64,000 nucleotides of DNA from Mixophyes australis (taxonomy: Eukaryota > Chordata > Amphibia > Anura > Limnodynastidae), in NCBI GenBank assembly GCA_036250195.1, contig JAVHZZ010000003.1, forward strand, positions 296,079,565-296,143,564. The letters run 5' to 3'. Every line of letters starts with the position of its first letter. Within the stretch, counting starts at the first letter, position 1. The notes below the pieces were generated by a model. That model was not told the origin of the DNA. It searched no databases and saw only the letters and a program-made list of their open reading frames with translations. Of this stretch, positions 21,921 through 32,775 are shown piece by piece. The position numbers were made by a program, and so were the translations under genes.

Positions 21921-23027
21921 AGATTTAAAAAAGGCAACGGCCTGCTAACTAAAGTTAAGTTAGTGGTAGAATGAAAATTTCTTAGTTGTAGGTACTGGGC
22001 TAGGGTCAGCTACACAGCAAAATTGCTATGTATTGTGTGTTCTGACACCTTCCTCTCATATCATTAACGTTTTCAGCAATTTGTGCTATTTTAGCTCTTC
22101 TGTGGGATTTGACCAGACAGGATAGCCTTCGCTCCCCACGGCCATTGATGAACATTGGGTGATCATGACTGTTGCCGATTCACCAGTTGTCCTTCCTTGG
22201 ACCATTCGTGGTAGGTATTAGCAAATGCATACTGAAAACATCCCACAAGACCTGCCGTGTTAAACGTCAGAAACGGACTGCTCACTTGCTGCCTCATATC
22301 CCATCCCTTGACAGGTGCCATTGTAATGAGAACACATTTTATTCACTTACTTGTCAGTGGTTTTAATGGTGCTTGATCCATGTACATCAAATACTGTTTT
22401 ATTATTTTAGTAAATTAATTTGCCACTAAATTTTTAATACAAAATATTAATAACAGTGCTACTGGTATTTAAAGAATATGCAGTCAACTGTCATTTCACA
22501 ATAAGATGCAGTTTCTCTGCAGCCTCGGTGAGACAGGACGCGGTAATGCTCTCTTCACATGACATTCCTGTTGTTGCCATGGGGATGCTTATTTCCCACA
22601 ATCTAATTGAAACCATAAACAAGCATTTAGTGCTTTCCAATGTCAACTGAAATAAGATAATAGTGAGATAAAACTCCTTTCTAACCAATTTCCAGCCTTT
22701 TAGAACAAAACGTGTTAAGCATTTGAATACTTGCAACATATTTAAATAACCTCCAATATTACACTACAACAACATTCCTGGCGCACAAAATCCACCAAAA
22801 ATTAAACATCCCACCTTTATGCAGTTATGGCTTCTATAGGTTATCTCCTGTATTGAACCACTCTTGCAGAACAAAAAGACATAAAACTCAAAAATGTGGT
22901 AGGACTTGCATATTGTAATTTGGCTTTTTTGCGAGTTGCGTGCCCCTGTAATATGGTTTTGATGAGATTACAGTCAAATACATTACAAAGAAACAGAAGC
23001 TACTATTTGCAGGTTTCTACCAAAAAT
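21921..23027. other. Intron, no recognised feature
   Basis: No exon or element boundary is seen. Confidence 0.45.
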
Positions 23028-23275
23028 GCTCATTCAGGCACTTGTACTTTCCCATCTTGATTACTGTAACCTCCTTCCTAATAGTATCTACAGCCTGCTC
23101 TAAATACAGCTGCAAAAACTACAAGTTCATCATCTCGTTCTATTCAAAATCCCCAGCTGTCCCCTATTAAATGTTGCATTATTTATGCTATTATCTGTCA
23201 TTCATGGCTCTTTACTCCCTTTTCATCAGCTTACACTCTCTCATAATACCCTTTTGCTTGCTCTTTACTGTGGCT
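23028..23275 (+). mobile_element. L2-like LINE fragment (ALVLSHLDYCN block)
   Basis: The plus strand reads LIQALVLSHLDYCNLLPN and, after a stop, IQLQKLQVHHLVLFK and LFMLLSVIHGSLLPFHQL. This is the well-known HALVLSRLDYCNSLL region C-terminal to the catalytic centre in L2/CR1 reverse transcriptases. It is a short internal fragment with stops and no functional capacity. Confidence 0.75.
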
Positions 23276-24759
23276 GAAAATACATTATACCCCCAATGCT
23301 TATGCCCTCCTAATGCACCACAAGCTGAATGAGGCAGTATGAGGAGCATAGAAACACCTGCTTTGCACTTTGGCCCTTGTGGCATTTTAATGCATGCAAA
23401 CAGGTCTGACAAGAAACCATCGTTTCTAGAGTTACCGTACACATTGGCATTTGTACTTGTAATGTGGTAGCAATACTTGTTAATTTTTTTGCTTTTAAAT
23501 GCCTACAGTGATCACTAGTAAAAATGCATATCAAACGCCTTTCATATACGCTTTTACTAGCTTTAAAACTTAAACTGCCAGTGGGCGTGCCAGCAGATAC
23601 CTAGATAGTTTTGGCATAGACACCTATTCCTTCACTATAAATGATGTAGTTTACGTGGGTGGAATGGTCATTTGTTCCTTAGCTGAAGTGACATAAAAAC
23701 ATACAAATAGATCACCTCCTATTAAACAATTTATCTACAAATTCTCAAACGGCACAAGCAGAGTTTGTAGAACGGATGTAAATCAGTGTAAACAGCGTTC
23801 GCTTCTCTCACATACATGAATATGGGTGTATTATGGGTTTTATCACAAGTGTTTTCACTTATGAGTTTGGCTGCATTATATGTCCAGTGAGTTATAAAGG
23901 GAAGTCCTACTTTATTCCACTCTTGTTCTGTATGCATGTCAATACATTGTACACTAGAATATATTGATATTTATATAGAACGTAATGTATACATACAGAA
24001 AGGAAATTCTGCTCTAGTATCCTGTTCCTTTTGCAAACAGTGATACATTTGGCTCCTTTACATCTGAATCTTCAGCTTCTTTTCCTCTGGCATCACTCAT
24101 ATTAGAGTGGAAGAGACACTATCCTGCTGCTTTTATGTAATGTATTTGATTAAATTTTAATGTGCTGCTGTTGTACTTGTTGTCAATAACAGCTGTACCT
24201 TTTCATCATCTTCATCACACCAGTTTCTTTCTTTTCAACTCCTAGACAACATGCTCTCTGCTGCTTGGCTCTTCCTGCAGCACTGGAAAGAAAGCCTGCT
24301 AGCCCTTCAATAAATTATAACCCAGCACACCTGAATGCTGCAGCCTTTTCTCTCTGACCTTGCACACACATTAGGCAAATACAGAACTATTGTGTTTGTA
24401 ATTCAGCTAGGATGCACAATCACCTTTCAAATAAACATAACAATGTGTACTTTAGTAGCACCAAGCCTAGAAAAGTTTAGCACCTGGATGAGTCATGGTT
24501 CAGCTAATATTTGTTTCTTCTTGCAGTGTGGCAGAAAGAAAAATCAAGTATGAAGTTCATTGCATAAAGAGAGACATGGGCTCTTTTCATCATCCAACAT
24601 GCTTGGGGAAATGCATTTTATAAGTTAGGTGCTTCCCATGCACTTTACATGCGTTGCTTTTTTTACCAACACAATTGATTAGTACCCATCAGGTCATGAC
24701 GCTATTTTTTTTAAAAACAAAATATGGTGACAATGAGCCAATAAGAACCATTCATCCTA
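23276..24759. other. Intron, no recognised feature
   Basis: Short chance ORFs only. No bounded element is seen. Confidence 0.45.
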
Positions 24760-24920
24760 TTTTTTCTGAAGATACCACAGGACATCTTCAGAGGTCTTGT
24801 GGAGTTCATGCCTCGAGGGGTTAGAGCTGTTTTGGCAGCACAAGGGGGACCTACACAATATTAGGCAGGTGGTTTTAACATTGTGTCTGATTGCACGTGA
24901 ATTGAAGGGATTTGTTATAC
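24760..24920 (+). repeat. 3' tail of a vertebrate non-LTR retrotransposon
   Basis: The sequence GTCTTGTGGAGTTCATGCCT, GGGTTAGAGCTGTTTTGGCA and ACCTACACAATATTAGGCAG with GTGGTTTTAACATTGTG is a phrase I recall from the 3' end of a LINE common in fishes and frogs. The exact clade is not assigned. Confidence 0.6.
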
Positions 24921-26194
24921 ACCAAACACCAGGCTTCTGTGGCAATTGGGGCATTAGCATAACAAGTTTGAATGAACACTCACTAGAGGATGAATAGTAT
25001 GGGAACACGAATACATAAATACACAAAAAAATACAAATAAAACCTTGACGATCCATAGATCTGCCAATGTATTTCACTGGTAAAGCCACCTGCCACCCTG
25101 CAGCTTCCAGCCATCAATTCCCAGAAAAACACGCCCCCCCCCCCAGAGTGGCTCCTAATATCTCAGGTCAAGGGTCAAATTTCCACAGTGCTCTCCCCTC
25201 CTTAAGCAAACCCATGGGCCTCTCCTTGTTATACATTGGTGAGTCCTGGACTAGGGGGTTGGAGAGGGGAGTGGATATGAGCTGCCAGAATGTAGACCAA
25301 ACGTGAGTAGTCTTGTGAGAACAATGGATACTAATTAGCCTTCCCTCTCACCAGTATCTTGCAACCTGATCCCTACCCATAACCCCCTTGGCTTTACTTT
25401 AAGGACAACAAACAACCACCTCACTGGCACATCAACAATGTACAATAAACAATATACATATTTCAATGAGCTACAATGTCCTCTCATCCACATGTAATTA
25501 GACACCGCAGTTGTACTCTGCTGGGAAACAAAAGAAAGGGCTATAACAAGTACATGCTATAATCCACATTTTGTGAGAAATGAGGGACAGGCTGGCTAGG
25601 GTTATATTAAATACCTCGTTTCACCACAGCTGGAATTTGCATTTTTTCATTCATTCTTAATCAGAATATGAAAAATGCATCCAAAAGCTGCATGGACATG
25701 CAAAAGGTGAGGTTTTTTTAAAATTGTTTTTATACTTTTAATTCTTTTATCACTTGAATAGATGAAAATATTTAACATGCTACATTGGAAATAAGGCAAC
25801 ACAATATACTGTCAATATATACAGGGGAACTGTGCCATAAAAGTCAATGTATCCTTTCTATCCTTCAGCATATAATCACCTAGTTGTTTTCATGCGTCCA
25901 AACACCAAGGAAGCCAGATAAAAAGCACACTGTTCACTGTACTACTCAGTTGTGCCGACGTTCCAATCAAAACGTTGCCAGTTCTCCACTGAGTAGGTCG
26001 ATTATATCTTATAAGTTTATGCCCAGGACTTTATCCATTTACAAATCTGTCATTTAGTAAGTTTTATTACATTCTTATAAGAAGTGGATATAGATAGATA
26101 TATCTATCACAAATGAACAAACGTGACTCATGGGCCGACAGCTTGATGTATCTCTGGACTTAAAGTAGAAATCATAAGATAAACCATCTCTTAC
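24921..26194. other. Intron next to the 26.2-kb exon
   Basis: No further exon is seen. There is a C-run near 25134-25144 and AT-rich filler. Confidence 0.45.
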
Positions 26195-26315
26195 CATGTG
26201 GCACGATTGTCTGTATGGGCTTAGTAGATCGTACATTCCATATGGTCAGAGTGCCATCTGAATGACTGCAGATGAACTGCTTTCCTTCATGGTGCCAAGC
26301 AACAGAATGGATGGC
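26195..26315 (-). CDS. STXBP5: Tomosyn-1 exon: WD40 blade AIHSVAWHHEGKQFICSHSD
   Basis: This 121-nt exon on the minus strand has an acceptor AATTAATAG before 26315 and a donor GTAAGA after 26195. It encodes AIHSVAWHHEGKQFICSHSD, then GTLTIWNVRSTKPIQTIVPH, and ends with the G of a split Gly codon. HSVAWHHEGKQF-CSHSDGTLTIWNV is a complete WD40 motif: the HS/GH turn, an Asp in the tight turn and a Trp at the end of strand c. From memory, mammals have one more residue in the following loop (RSPAKP against RSTKP here), so the loop may have lost one codon. It is the clearest exon for assigning the family. Confidence 0.95.
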
Positions 26316-28442
26316 CTATTAATTATAAAAACAAAAAATACAAAGTAGGAGTATTAGATTTTATAATATATACACACACTATATGCACAGCCCTCATCAC
26401 AGATCTAATAATATGAAGGCAGTGATTCGAGTGGGAAGACTTATCAACAGACGCAATCAAAATGTTCTGGCCTTTAGATCGCAATGCAGCATGAAATGAT
26501 TTCAAGTAGTACAACCATTTTACATTTTTTGTCAGAAATAAACCATTTTATAACTTCGCAACTTAGAGTCCTACAAAACATATAGATTCTAAAATGCAAT
26601 ACTTAAGTGATCATACAAAGCATCATCTAATAATGTCACCCAGCCCCCTCTACATACAGCTAAAATTGGCAAGTGAATGCAGTGTCAGCCCTTTAATGAC
26701 CGTTTCCTGATCAGTGTAAAATGAGGTTAAATATCTTCAGAATAAACAGCTCCATAACTACTCCAAAAACAAAAATGTTTAGGTTATCCAAATTTAAAAC
26801 TAATAGAGACTTGATATATTTTCAACAATTTGTGAGCAACCAAACTAGTATGTGATCACTCAATGCAGTAACCACTGTTGATTTATTTTGGTTGTGTTTC
26901 TATAATTTAGCATAGAAAAAAAAAACAAAAAAACGGCACCACACTGATGATTAAGAAATTACAATAATCATTAAATTGCCAATGTAGGCTATATATTTTT
27001 TTTTTATAGATCTAAGAAAAACCATACATAAACCCCCCCCCCCCCCCCCCCCAAAATAACAAGACAGCTTCAGAATTTTTGCAATCTAAAGGTTTATTTC
27101 ATATTAGTAGCAGCTAGTAACCAAGTGGGATTAAACCATCTGTGGAAATTGTAGTAATGGTTTCAGATGGAGGCTAAAAAACATTAGGAAAAGTTAAGTC
27201 AGTGGGGAGTGGGCTAATGACAGATGTACATGTCGTCTCCTCACATGACCTTTCTGTGCGGTTACTTAACAGACGGAGTATTAGCTGCCAGATGTTAATC
27301 CACCAATTGGCATTTTCTGCTTAAAGGGGTTATCTTCTAAGCAGTAAGTATTCTGTGTTAAGACTGGATACACTGCATGATAGCTAAGATTCGCAGAGAA
27401 TGCTGTTCAGCGAATTTCATTTAATAGTAATTGTTAGGAACGTTATAGTAAAACAGAAGAAAGGCTGGGCAATCACGAGAGCTGCAAATATATAATAATT
27501 GAGAAATCACAAATAGCAAATTGTATGTAGTACAAGATAATGTCATTACAACATAGTCTAACTGTTTTTATATTGTGATGATTAATATACATATTTCAGC
27601 CTTACTGAAAGGTGTTTGGTAAAAACAGTGCATGATAAATTCTCTCATGAATACATTTTTTTTTATTTACAAAACACACCAATTTGAAGGATAAACACCC
27701 TAAAAAATGTTTTCCCCTTCCTATCCCCACAGATTATATACCACTACTGCGGTTAGCAGTGCTGGGGCAATGGGTTTGATTAAAACCCAGGTCTTCTGTG
27801 TGGAGTTTGTATGTCCACCCTATATTTCACCACTTTTCAGCTCTGGAGACTCCTGGCAATCCCTGAATCAAGGGTATGTGCTATTATCGACAGCACAATA
27901 TATATGATCGACGCTTGTGCTCTCAATTCCTGTTTGACATCATGCAGCGGTAACAACTTTATATTTAGGGGGAACTCCCCATTAAACAGACTTGCCTAGC
28001 AAACCAATCCTCTACCACTAATCGTTGTAATTCCTGCAAAACTAATAACTGGCCTCTCTTTCTTTTTAAAGATACTAAAACCACCATCTGCTGTTTTGCA
28101 CAAGGATTAGACTAAAAATATATTAAGAAATAAATATGATGCATCACAGTGTTAAAGTTATACTGCATAATATAAAATAGTAACAAGTCAGGCATACTTA
28201 GACAGCTGGGCCTTACAGGTATGAAAGAAAATATTCTTGGCAATGCTTTATGCATCACTTTACTTTCTTTTTATCAGGGAACAAATATTATTGCACCTAG
28301 TCTCAAGGAGCAAATGAGGGGAAAAAAATAAAATCAGAGCCACGGGAAAGGTATGGCAAGACGTGTAGACTTCTGTATTGTGCTTCTCTGGATTGAAACT
28401 GACATCTCTCTCTGTATTTAGGTCAGGACTACTAGACTAAGT
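26316..28442. other. Intron between the 29.0- and 26.2-kb exons, no bounded element
   Basis: There are homopolymer runs at 26920-26932 (A-rich) and 27032-27052 (C). No exon is missing, because the flanking exons join in phase 0. Confidence 0.5.
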
Positions 28443-28850
28443 CTGGGTACACACTACGGTGTTTTCAGCAGATTATTGGGCCGATAAGCAACAGTTCGGC
28501 TCGATATGCATTCGTGCGTACACTGCAACAATGAGCAATTATCTTTAAAAATCAAATGCAACGATACGATGAGCTTTGGAAACAACTAAAAATCTTGTTC
28601 AACAATGGAACAAGGTCGTTCCAATCCCGCAGCGTGTACGTACTCATGATCAGCATCTAGAATTTACAGAGTCATGATCTTTTCAGTTGATGGTTATGAC
28701 TGATGGAGCATAGATCTGAAGGTAAATCATATAAAAAGTGTACAGTGTGTACACATGAATCGGCATGCTGATCGAGACTTTTCCCCCCAGTCGTTGGTAA
28801 AATCTTTATAGCTAACCCATCGAGAGAAAATGTCTGTAAAGTGTACCCAG
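28443..28850. mobile_element. 408-bp MITE with CTGGGTACACACT ends
   Basis: CTGGGTACACACTACGGTGT at the left is mirrored by AGTGTACCCAG at the right. Both ends carry runs of CGAT/ATCG words (GGGCCGATAAGC, GAATCGGCATGCTGATCG). The same internal words occur in the element at 56000-56588, so the two are copies of one family that differ by insertions and deletions. It is non-coding and lies 157 bp from the 29.0-kb exon. I did not find a convincing target duplication. Confidence 0.75.
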
Positions 28851-29006
28851 CCGAAGCTTGCACTACTGACCTCAACCAGAATAAACAAGAACAAAGTAAA
28901 TACACAGATTTGAGTGATAATGAACATCTTGATTAGAATTCGGGCACCATTATCGCCACAGGAAGCCATATTATGCTCTAAATAAGAGTTCTACCAATTT
29001 ACATAC

Positions 29007-29090
29007 CTCGTCATAGGTGTATCTGTAGTCCGCTTTCTTTGACTTAAGGTCCCATAACACTACTGTACCACTTTCATAACCAATTAGGAG
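29007..29090 (-). CDS. STXBP5: Tomosyn-1 exon: WD40 blade LLIGYESGTVVLWDLKSKK
   Basis: This 84-nt exon (28 codons, phase 0 at both ends) lies on the minus strand. The acceptor is TTTCAG before 29090 and the donor is GTATGT after 29007. It encodes LLIGYESGTVVLWDLKSKK and then ADYRYTYDE. The GY-ESGTVVLWDLKSKK core is a textbook WD40 repeat: a Gly turn, a hydrophobic strand and a WD dipeptide. A phase-0 exon of whole codons could in principle be skipped in frame, which would remove one propeller strand set. Exons at 32712 and 26315 join it without gaps. In mammalian tomosyn-1 I recall F in place of the Y of LLIGY, so substitutions look conservative. Confidence 0.94.
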
Positions 29091-30278
29091 CTGAAAGACA
29101 AAACTATAATAATAAATATCTTATTGAAACAGTGGCCACTTTTTCTCCACAATCAATGTGGGTCATGTAGGTTTTTGTTTAATTTTATAAAGATACATTT
29201 CGCACATCTTGGAGATGTATTGTAGCACCATCCATTGTTGTATAGATTGCGATTTTGAGGACCATCAATACTGCATTCACTGCTGGACAAAATACCATAG
29301 GCACTTGCACAATTGCCTTTGAATATGTACCATACAAGTAGTTCGTAGCAGCAAAACGCCAGCCCTCAGGAAATTTGTCTGGGCTGGAGAAATTAACTTT
29401 CAACTTCAGATAATTTGGTAGTTAATCGGATATCAAAATGACTACTATAGTAAGGTTAGATTATCAGGAGTCGCTTATGTGACAGCCAAAAACTGTCTTT
29501 AAAGACACTTCGACCATGAAAATATTTCACTCTATTCTGTCTAGTACAGGAGAGTTTATATGCTAAAGTTTTACTACCCACTCCCCAAACATCGTACAAT
29601 GCACCCAATATTATAGCCAATGGCAGCAACCTGACCTTGCCCCAAATTGTTCTATTGTGAAAGTATCATAAATGGAAATTACAGGTGGTCTTTGGGAGGA
29701 AATAGGGGCCAGAGACAAGTACAAATGTTCTATAGTTAGTGTTTCTATAAAAGGTGTTAATAACCTGCTTACAGAAGATATCATTGATATTGTTTGTCTA
29801 TTTAAGATGTTAAAAAGGATAAACATACAAAACATTTAAACAAAAAGAAAGACCAAACCTTTAATTCTGCTCATACATGACACGGAGGATGTGACACTAT
29901 ATAGTTTGTCCCCATGGCAGGGTGGAGGGTGTTGCTATGTCAGCCATCTGGTCCCGGAGCCTAAGCTCCACTCCTCTGAGGATGCACACAGTTGGCACAT
30001 GCTCCGTGAAGCAGAGTTTGGGCTTTCAATTCCACAATTAAAAGCCGAAAGGGGCTTAATGTGCATGCGCCAGCCCCCACGCATGCTCAAAAGAGTAGAT
30101 GAACTGGAATTGCTGGGCACCACTCACATCTGTCCCCATCATCATAGCACCATCTCCAACATCTCCCGTTCTACAACTGCATGGCACTACAAATGCACTG
30201 CTGGCTCCACTAATAGGGGTGTCAGCGATTCCTGCTGACAACATATCACACCAATTTAGAACACCACTCCGACTCAAA
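29091..30278. other. Intron between the 32.7- and 29.0-kb exons, no bounded element
   Basis: At 29880-30270 the sequence is more GC-rich (GCATGCGCCAGCCCCCACGC) with overlapping chance ORFs on both strands. It may be an old repeat. Confidence 0.4.
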
Positions 30279-30448
30279 GGGGTAAATTTATCAAGCTGTG
30301 AGCTTGATGGGTGAAAAGTAGAGATGCTGCCTATAGCAAACAGATTCTAGCCATTTAGTACATTCTACAAAATGACAGCTAGAATCCGACTGGTTGCTAT
30401 AGACAACATCTCCAATTTTTCAAACCTGCATCTTGATAAATTTACCCC
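30279..30448. mobile_element. 170-bp MITE, GGGGTAAATTTATCAAG family, copy a
   Basis: GGGGTAAATTTATCAAGCTG is mirrored by CATCTTGATAAATTTACCCC. The interior ATGCTGCCTATAGC, TAGTACATTCTACAAAATGA and GTTGCTATAGACAACATCTC is shared with copies at 38.2, 54.1 and 62.7 kb and with a partial copy near 57.0 kb. Non-coding. Confidence 0.85.
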
Positions 30449-32711
30449 AAAATGTTGTTCCCAAATCGTTATTTGTGGCATGGTGTCAGACATTTTGAAG
30501 CTAATCAAACCTTTACAGCGCAAGTAGAAACACAGTTTGTTCATTTTGAAAAACCGCTTCAAGTAAAAAAAAATAAAAAAGAAAATAGTATTAAATACTG
30601 ATTTTACAACTTAAAGTACAACTGTACAGTGCAATCTGCTCAGAACATTTACAACAGAGTATAATTCCACTTCATAGAAAAGCGATATATGCATACAACC
30701 AAAAAAAAGACGACGTGCTTATGTGCTATTACAATACAATGTTCCCTATGAGACAGGGAAAAGGCGGCAGAAAAGATTTTTCCATCAGCTGCTTTTGAGT
30801 GAACGGTCAAAATGTGCACAATCATATCAGTGAATAGCAGATGTTCAAATTACACTGTGAAAGGCTTTAATTTCTATTTAGTGTAGAGAATGTAGTGCTT
30901 GCATTGTTATTCACAACTGACGTCAGCATGGAGGAATATGGAGGATTTTAAATTTGCCAAACATATGAATTACAATATTAGATGAGAGATGTGAATCCAA
31001 TGGCACTTCAGCCGTGAGCATTCTAGCAGACCTAGTTCACTAACAGCTGGACTGCTTATGGGTTTAAAGGCCATGTCTAAGTTTTGTTGACTTTGTTTAA
31101 CGAAAATATATCCAAAGGGTCACTCGTTAATAGAAGCCATTGACTAGCTGTTCTAGTTTATGAGATAACCATTAAGTAGAGTGTAAGCTCTTATGACAGG
31201 GCCCTCATCCCTCCTGTATCTATACCAATTCTTGTGCTCCAACCTCACTATAAATGCTATGTCTGGAGCTCTTAGAGTTTTGGTATTTCTTGCTTGTTTT
31301 TCTGTACTGTTTTACCCTGTATAGTTCTATCTGTATCATGTACAGTGCTGTGAAGACCTGGTGGCACTTTATAAAATGATAATAATAATCCAGTCTTCCT
31401 TTATGATTCAGACTTCTCTCTCCTTGTAACTGCTATATTTCATCTGCATACACCCCATCTCCGTTGCCCATTTCTTTTTTTAAACAGGGCTATTTTAACG
31501 CTGAAATGAATGTATTTTTCATATAATGCATATTTGAAAATATGTGTCATCCTTTTATAATTTCAAGTCAGAAACTTAAATGCTGCAGGCATCTGAGGAA
31601 CAATTTCTGAAAAATATCTTCCTGAATAGCTATTTAATAAACATACAGCTAAACTCGTGTAAGGCGAGTATTTTCTTGCATACAAGTGCAGTGATAAACT
31701 TTCACACAAAATCGTAAAAAAAAGTGTATAATCTGGTATGTCAAGTGCTGTTTTATTAAGGCATAGTGATGTCAGTACTGTCCCTATAAAGAGAGTTACA
31801 GGTGCCTCAGCTTTGCATCATAACATGTACGGCATGAGGAGTGAAAACTGGCTGACTGGACGCCGTCCATTTGGATATTCTTATGTTGTGTTACATAGGA
31901 TGTTAAAGAGACACAAAAAGTAATCCTAGGAAATTTTTTATTATCTCTAATTAACTTGAACACTCCTGCACAGAACCTATATATTATGCTTTCTTCTCAG
32001 AATAAAAAAAAAAAAAAAAAAGATGTATATAGTACTTTATCCTTATACACATTTACAACTTCGCTAAATATATAACAGTTTTATGTTTTTTTTTCAGCTT
32101 TGTAGGACGACAGTTGTCCAAATCATACTGTCAGAAGTTGAAATGTATAATGTAGGTTCACATTTCACAGAAACACAAACAATTCAGACTGTTCGCAGAT
32201 GGAAACAAACTATTAGTGTAATACATAAGTAGCTTCTGATATGGTTATAAAGAATGAAATGTTAATCAAGAGTGACTGATTCACTTTAATTATTGTAGTG
32301 CCTCTCAAAACAGTAAACTCATGCCCTGGAGCAGTCCCTGATATTTTTGGCGCTCTCAATATTTGTTGGTTCAGAAAAATAGTGAGCCTATATTTTTGAG
32401 GGGTGGTCGCAGCAGATACTAGTATGATTTTGGCTATGGCCATGTTGGATCAATGATATAGTGAATTTTGTCCCATTTTTTGCCCTGGAAGGTTTGTATG
32501 GCGAGGAATATGAGCAGCTCTGATTTCATTTATTCAGAGTATGGGAAAAAGTGGTTTCTTTAAAAAATTTGCGATTTTAAACGCTGACCTTTCTGGCAAG
32601 GAAATAATAGTATCATCAAATAAATAATCTGTCTGTTATATGGTCTGTGTCATTTTATTTTTCTATAAACAAGAATATACCAATAAATAAAAGAAAAACA
32701 TTAACACATAC
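30449..32711. other. Intron upstream of the 29.0-kb exon, mostly featureless
   Basis: Contains the L2-like 3' UTR piece listed separately (31160-31390) and an A-run at 32007-32022. No exon is seen. Confidence 0.45.
31160..31390 (+). repeat. L2/CR1-like LINE 3' UTR fragment
   Basis: GTGTAAGCTCTTATGACAGG, GCCCTCATCCCTCCTGTATC, TATCATGTACAGTGCTGTGA and a terminal ATAATAATAAT form the familiar 3' UTR of a frog L2-like LINE, as I recall it. The microsatellite-like tail is typical of L2/CR1 rather than a poly-A end. Confidence 0.65.
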
Positions 32712-32775
32712 CTTGCCTTCATCCATTGGATTATCACTTATGTGGACAACTGGTCCTGGATGTGATTTGGATGAC
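32712..32775 (-). CDS. STXBP5: Tomosyn-1 exon: short linker exon SSKSHPGPVVHISDNPMDEGK
   Basis: This 64-nt exon on the minus strand starts with G (completing Leu CT|G) and encodes SSKSHPGPVVHI followed by SDNPMDEGK. It ends exactly at a codon boundary before the donor GTATGT. The HPGPVVHISDNP stretch is the linker and outer strand that lead into the next WD40 blade of tomosyn, and I recall it as almost invariant in vertebrates. The acceptor is unusual. The CAG is preceded by a long run of T broken by one ATATATAT tract (plus-strand 32779-32812), so the polypyrimidine tract is a homopolymer likely to vary in length. At 64 nt the exon is not a multiple of three, so skipping it would shift the frame. 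Confidence 0.92.

Noticed and set aside
30056..30277. Clustered ORFs on both strands near 30 kb
   Set aside because: They are mutually overlapping, short and without domains or splice sites. Higher GC content alone explains the open frames.
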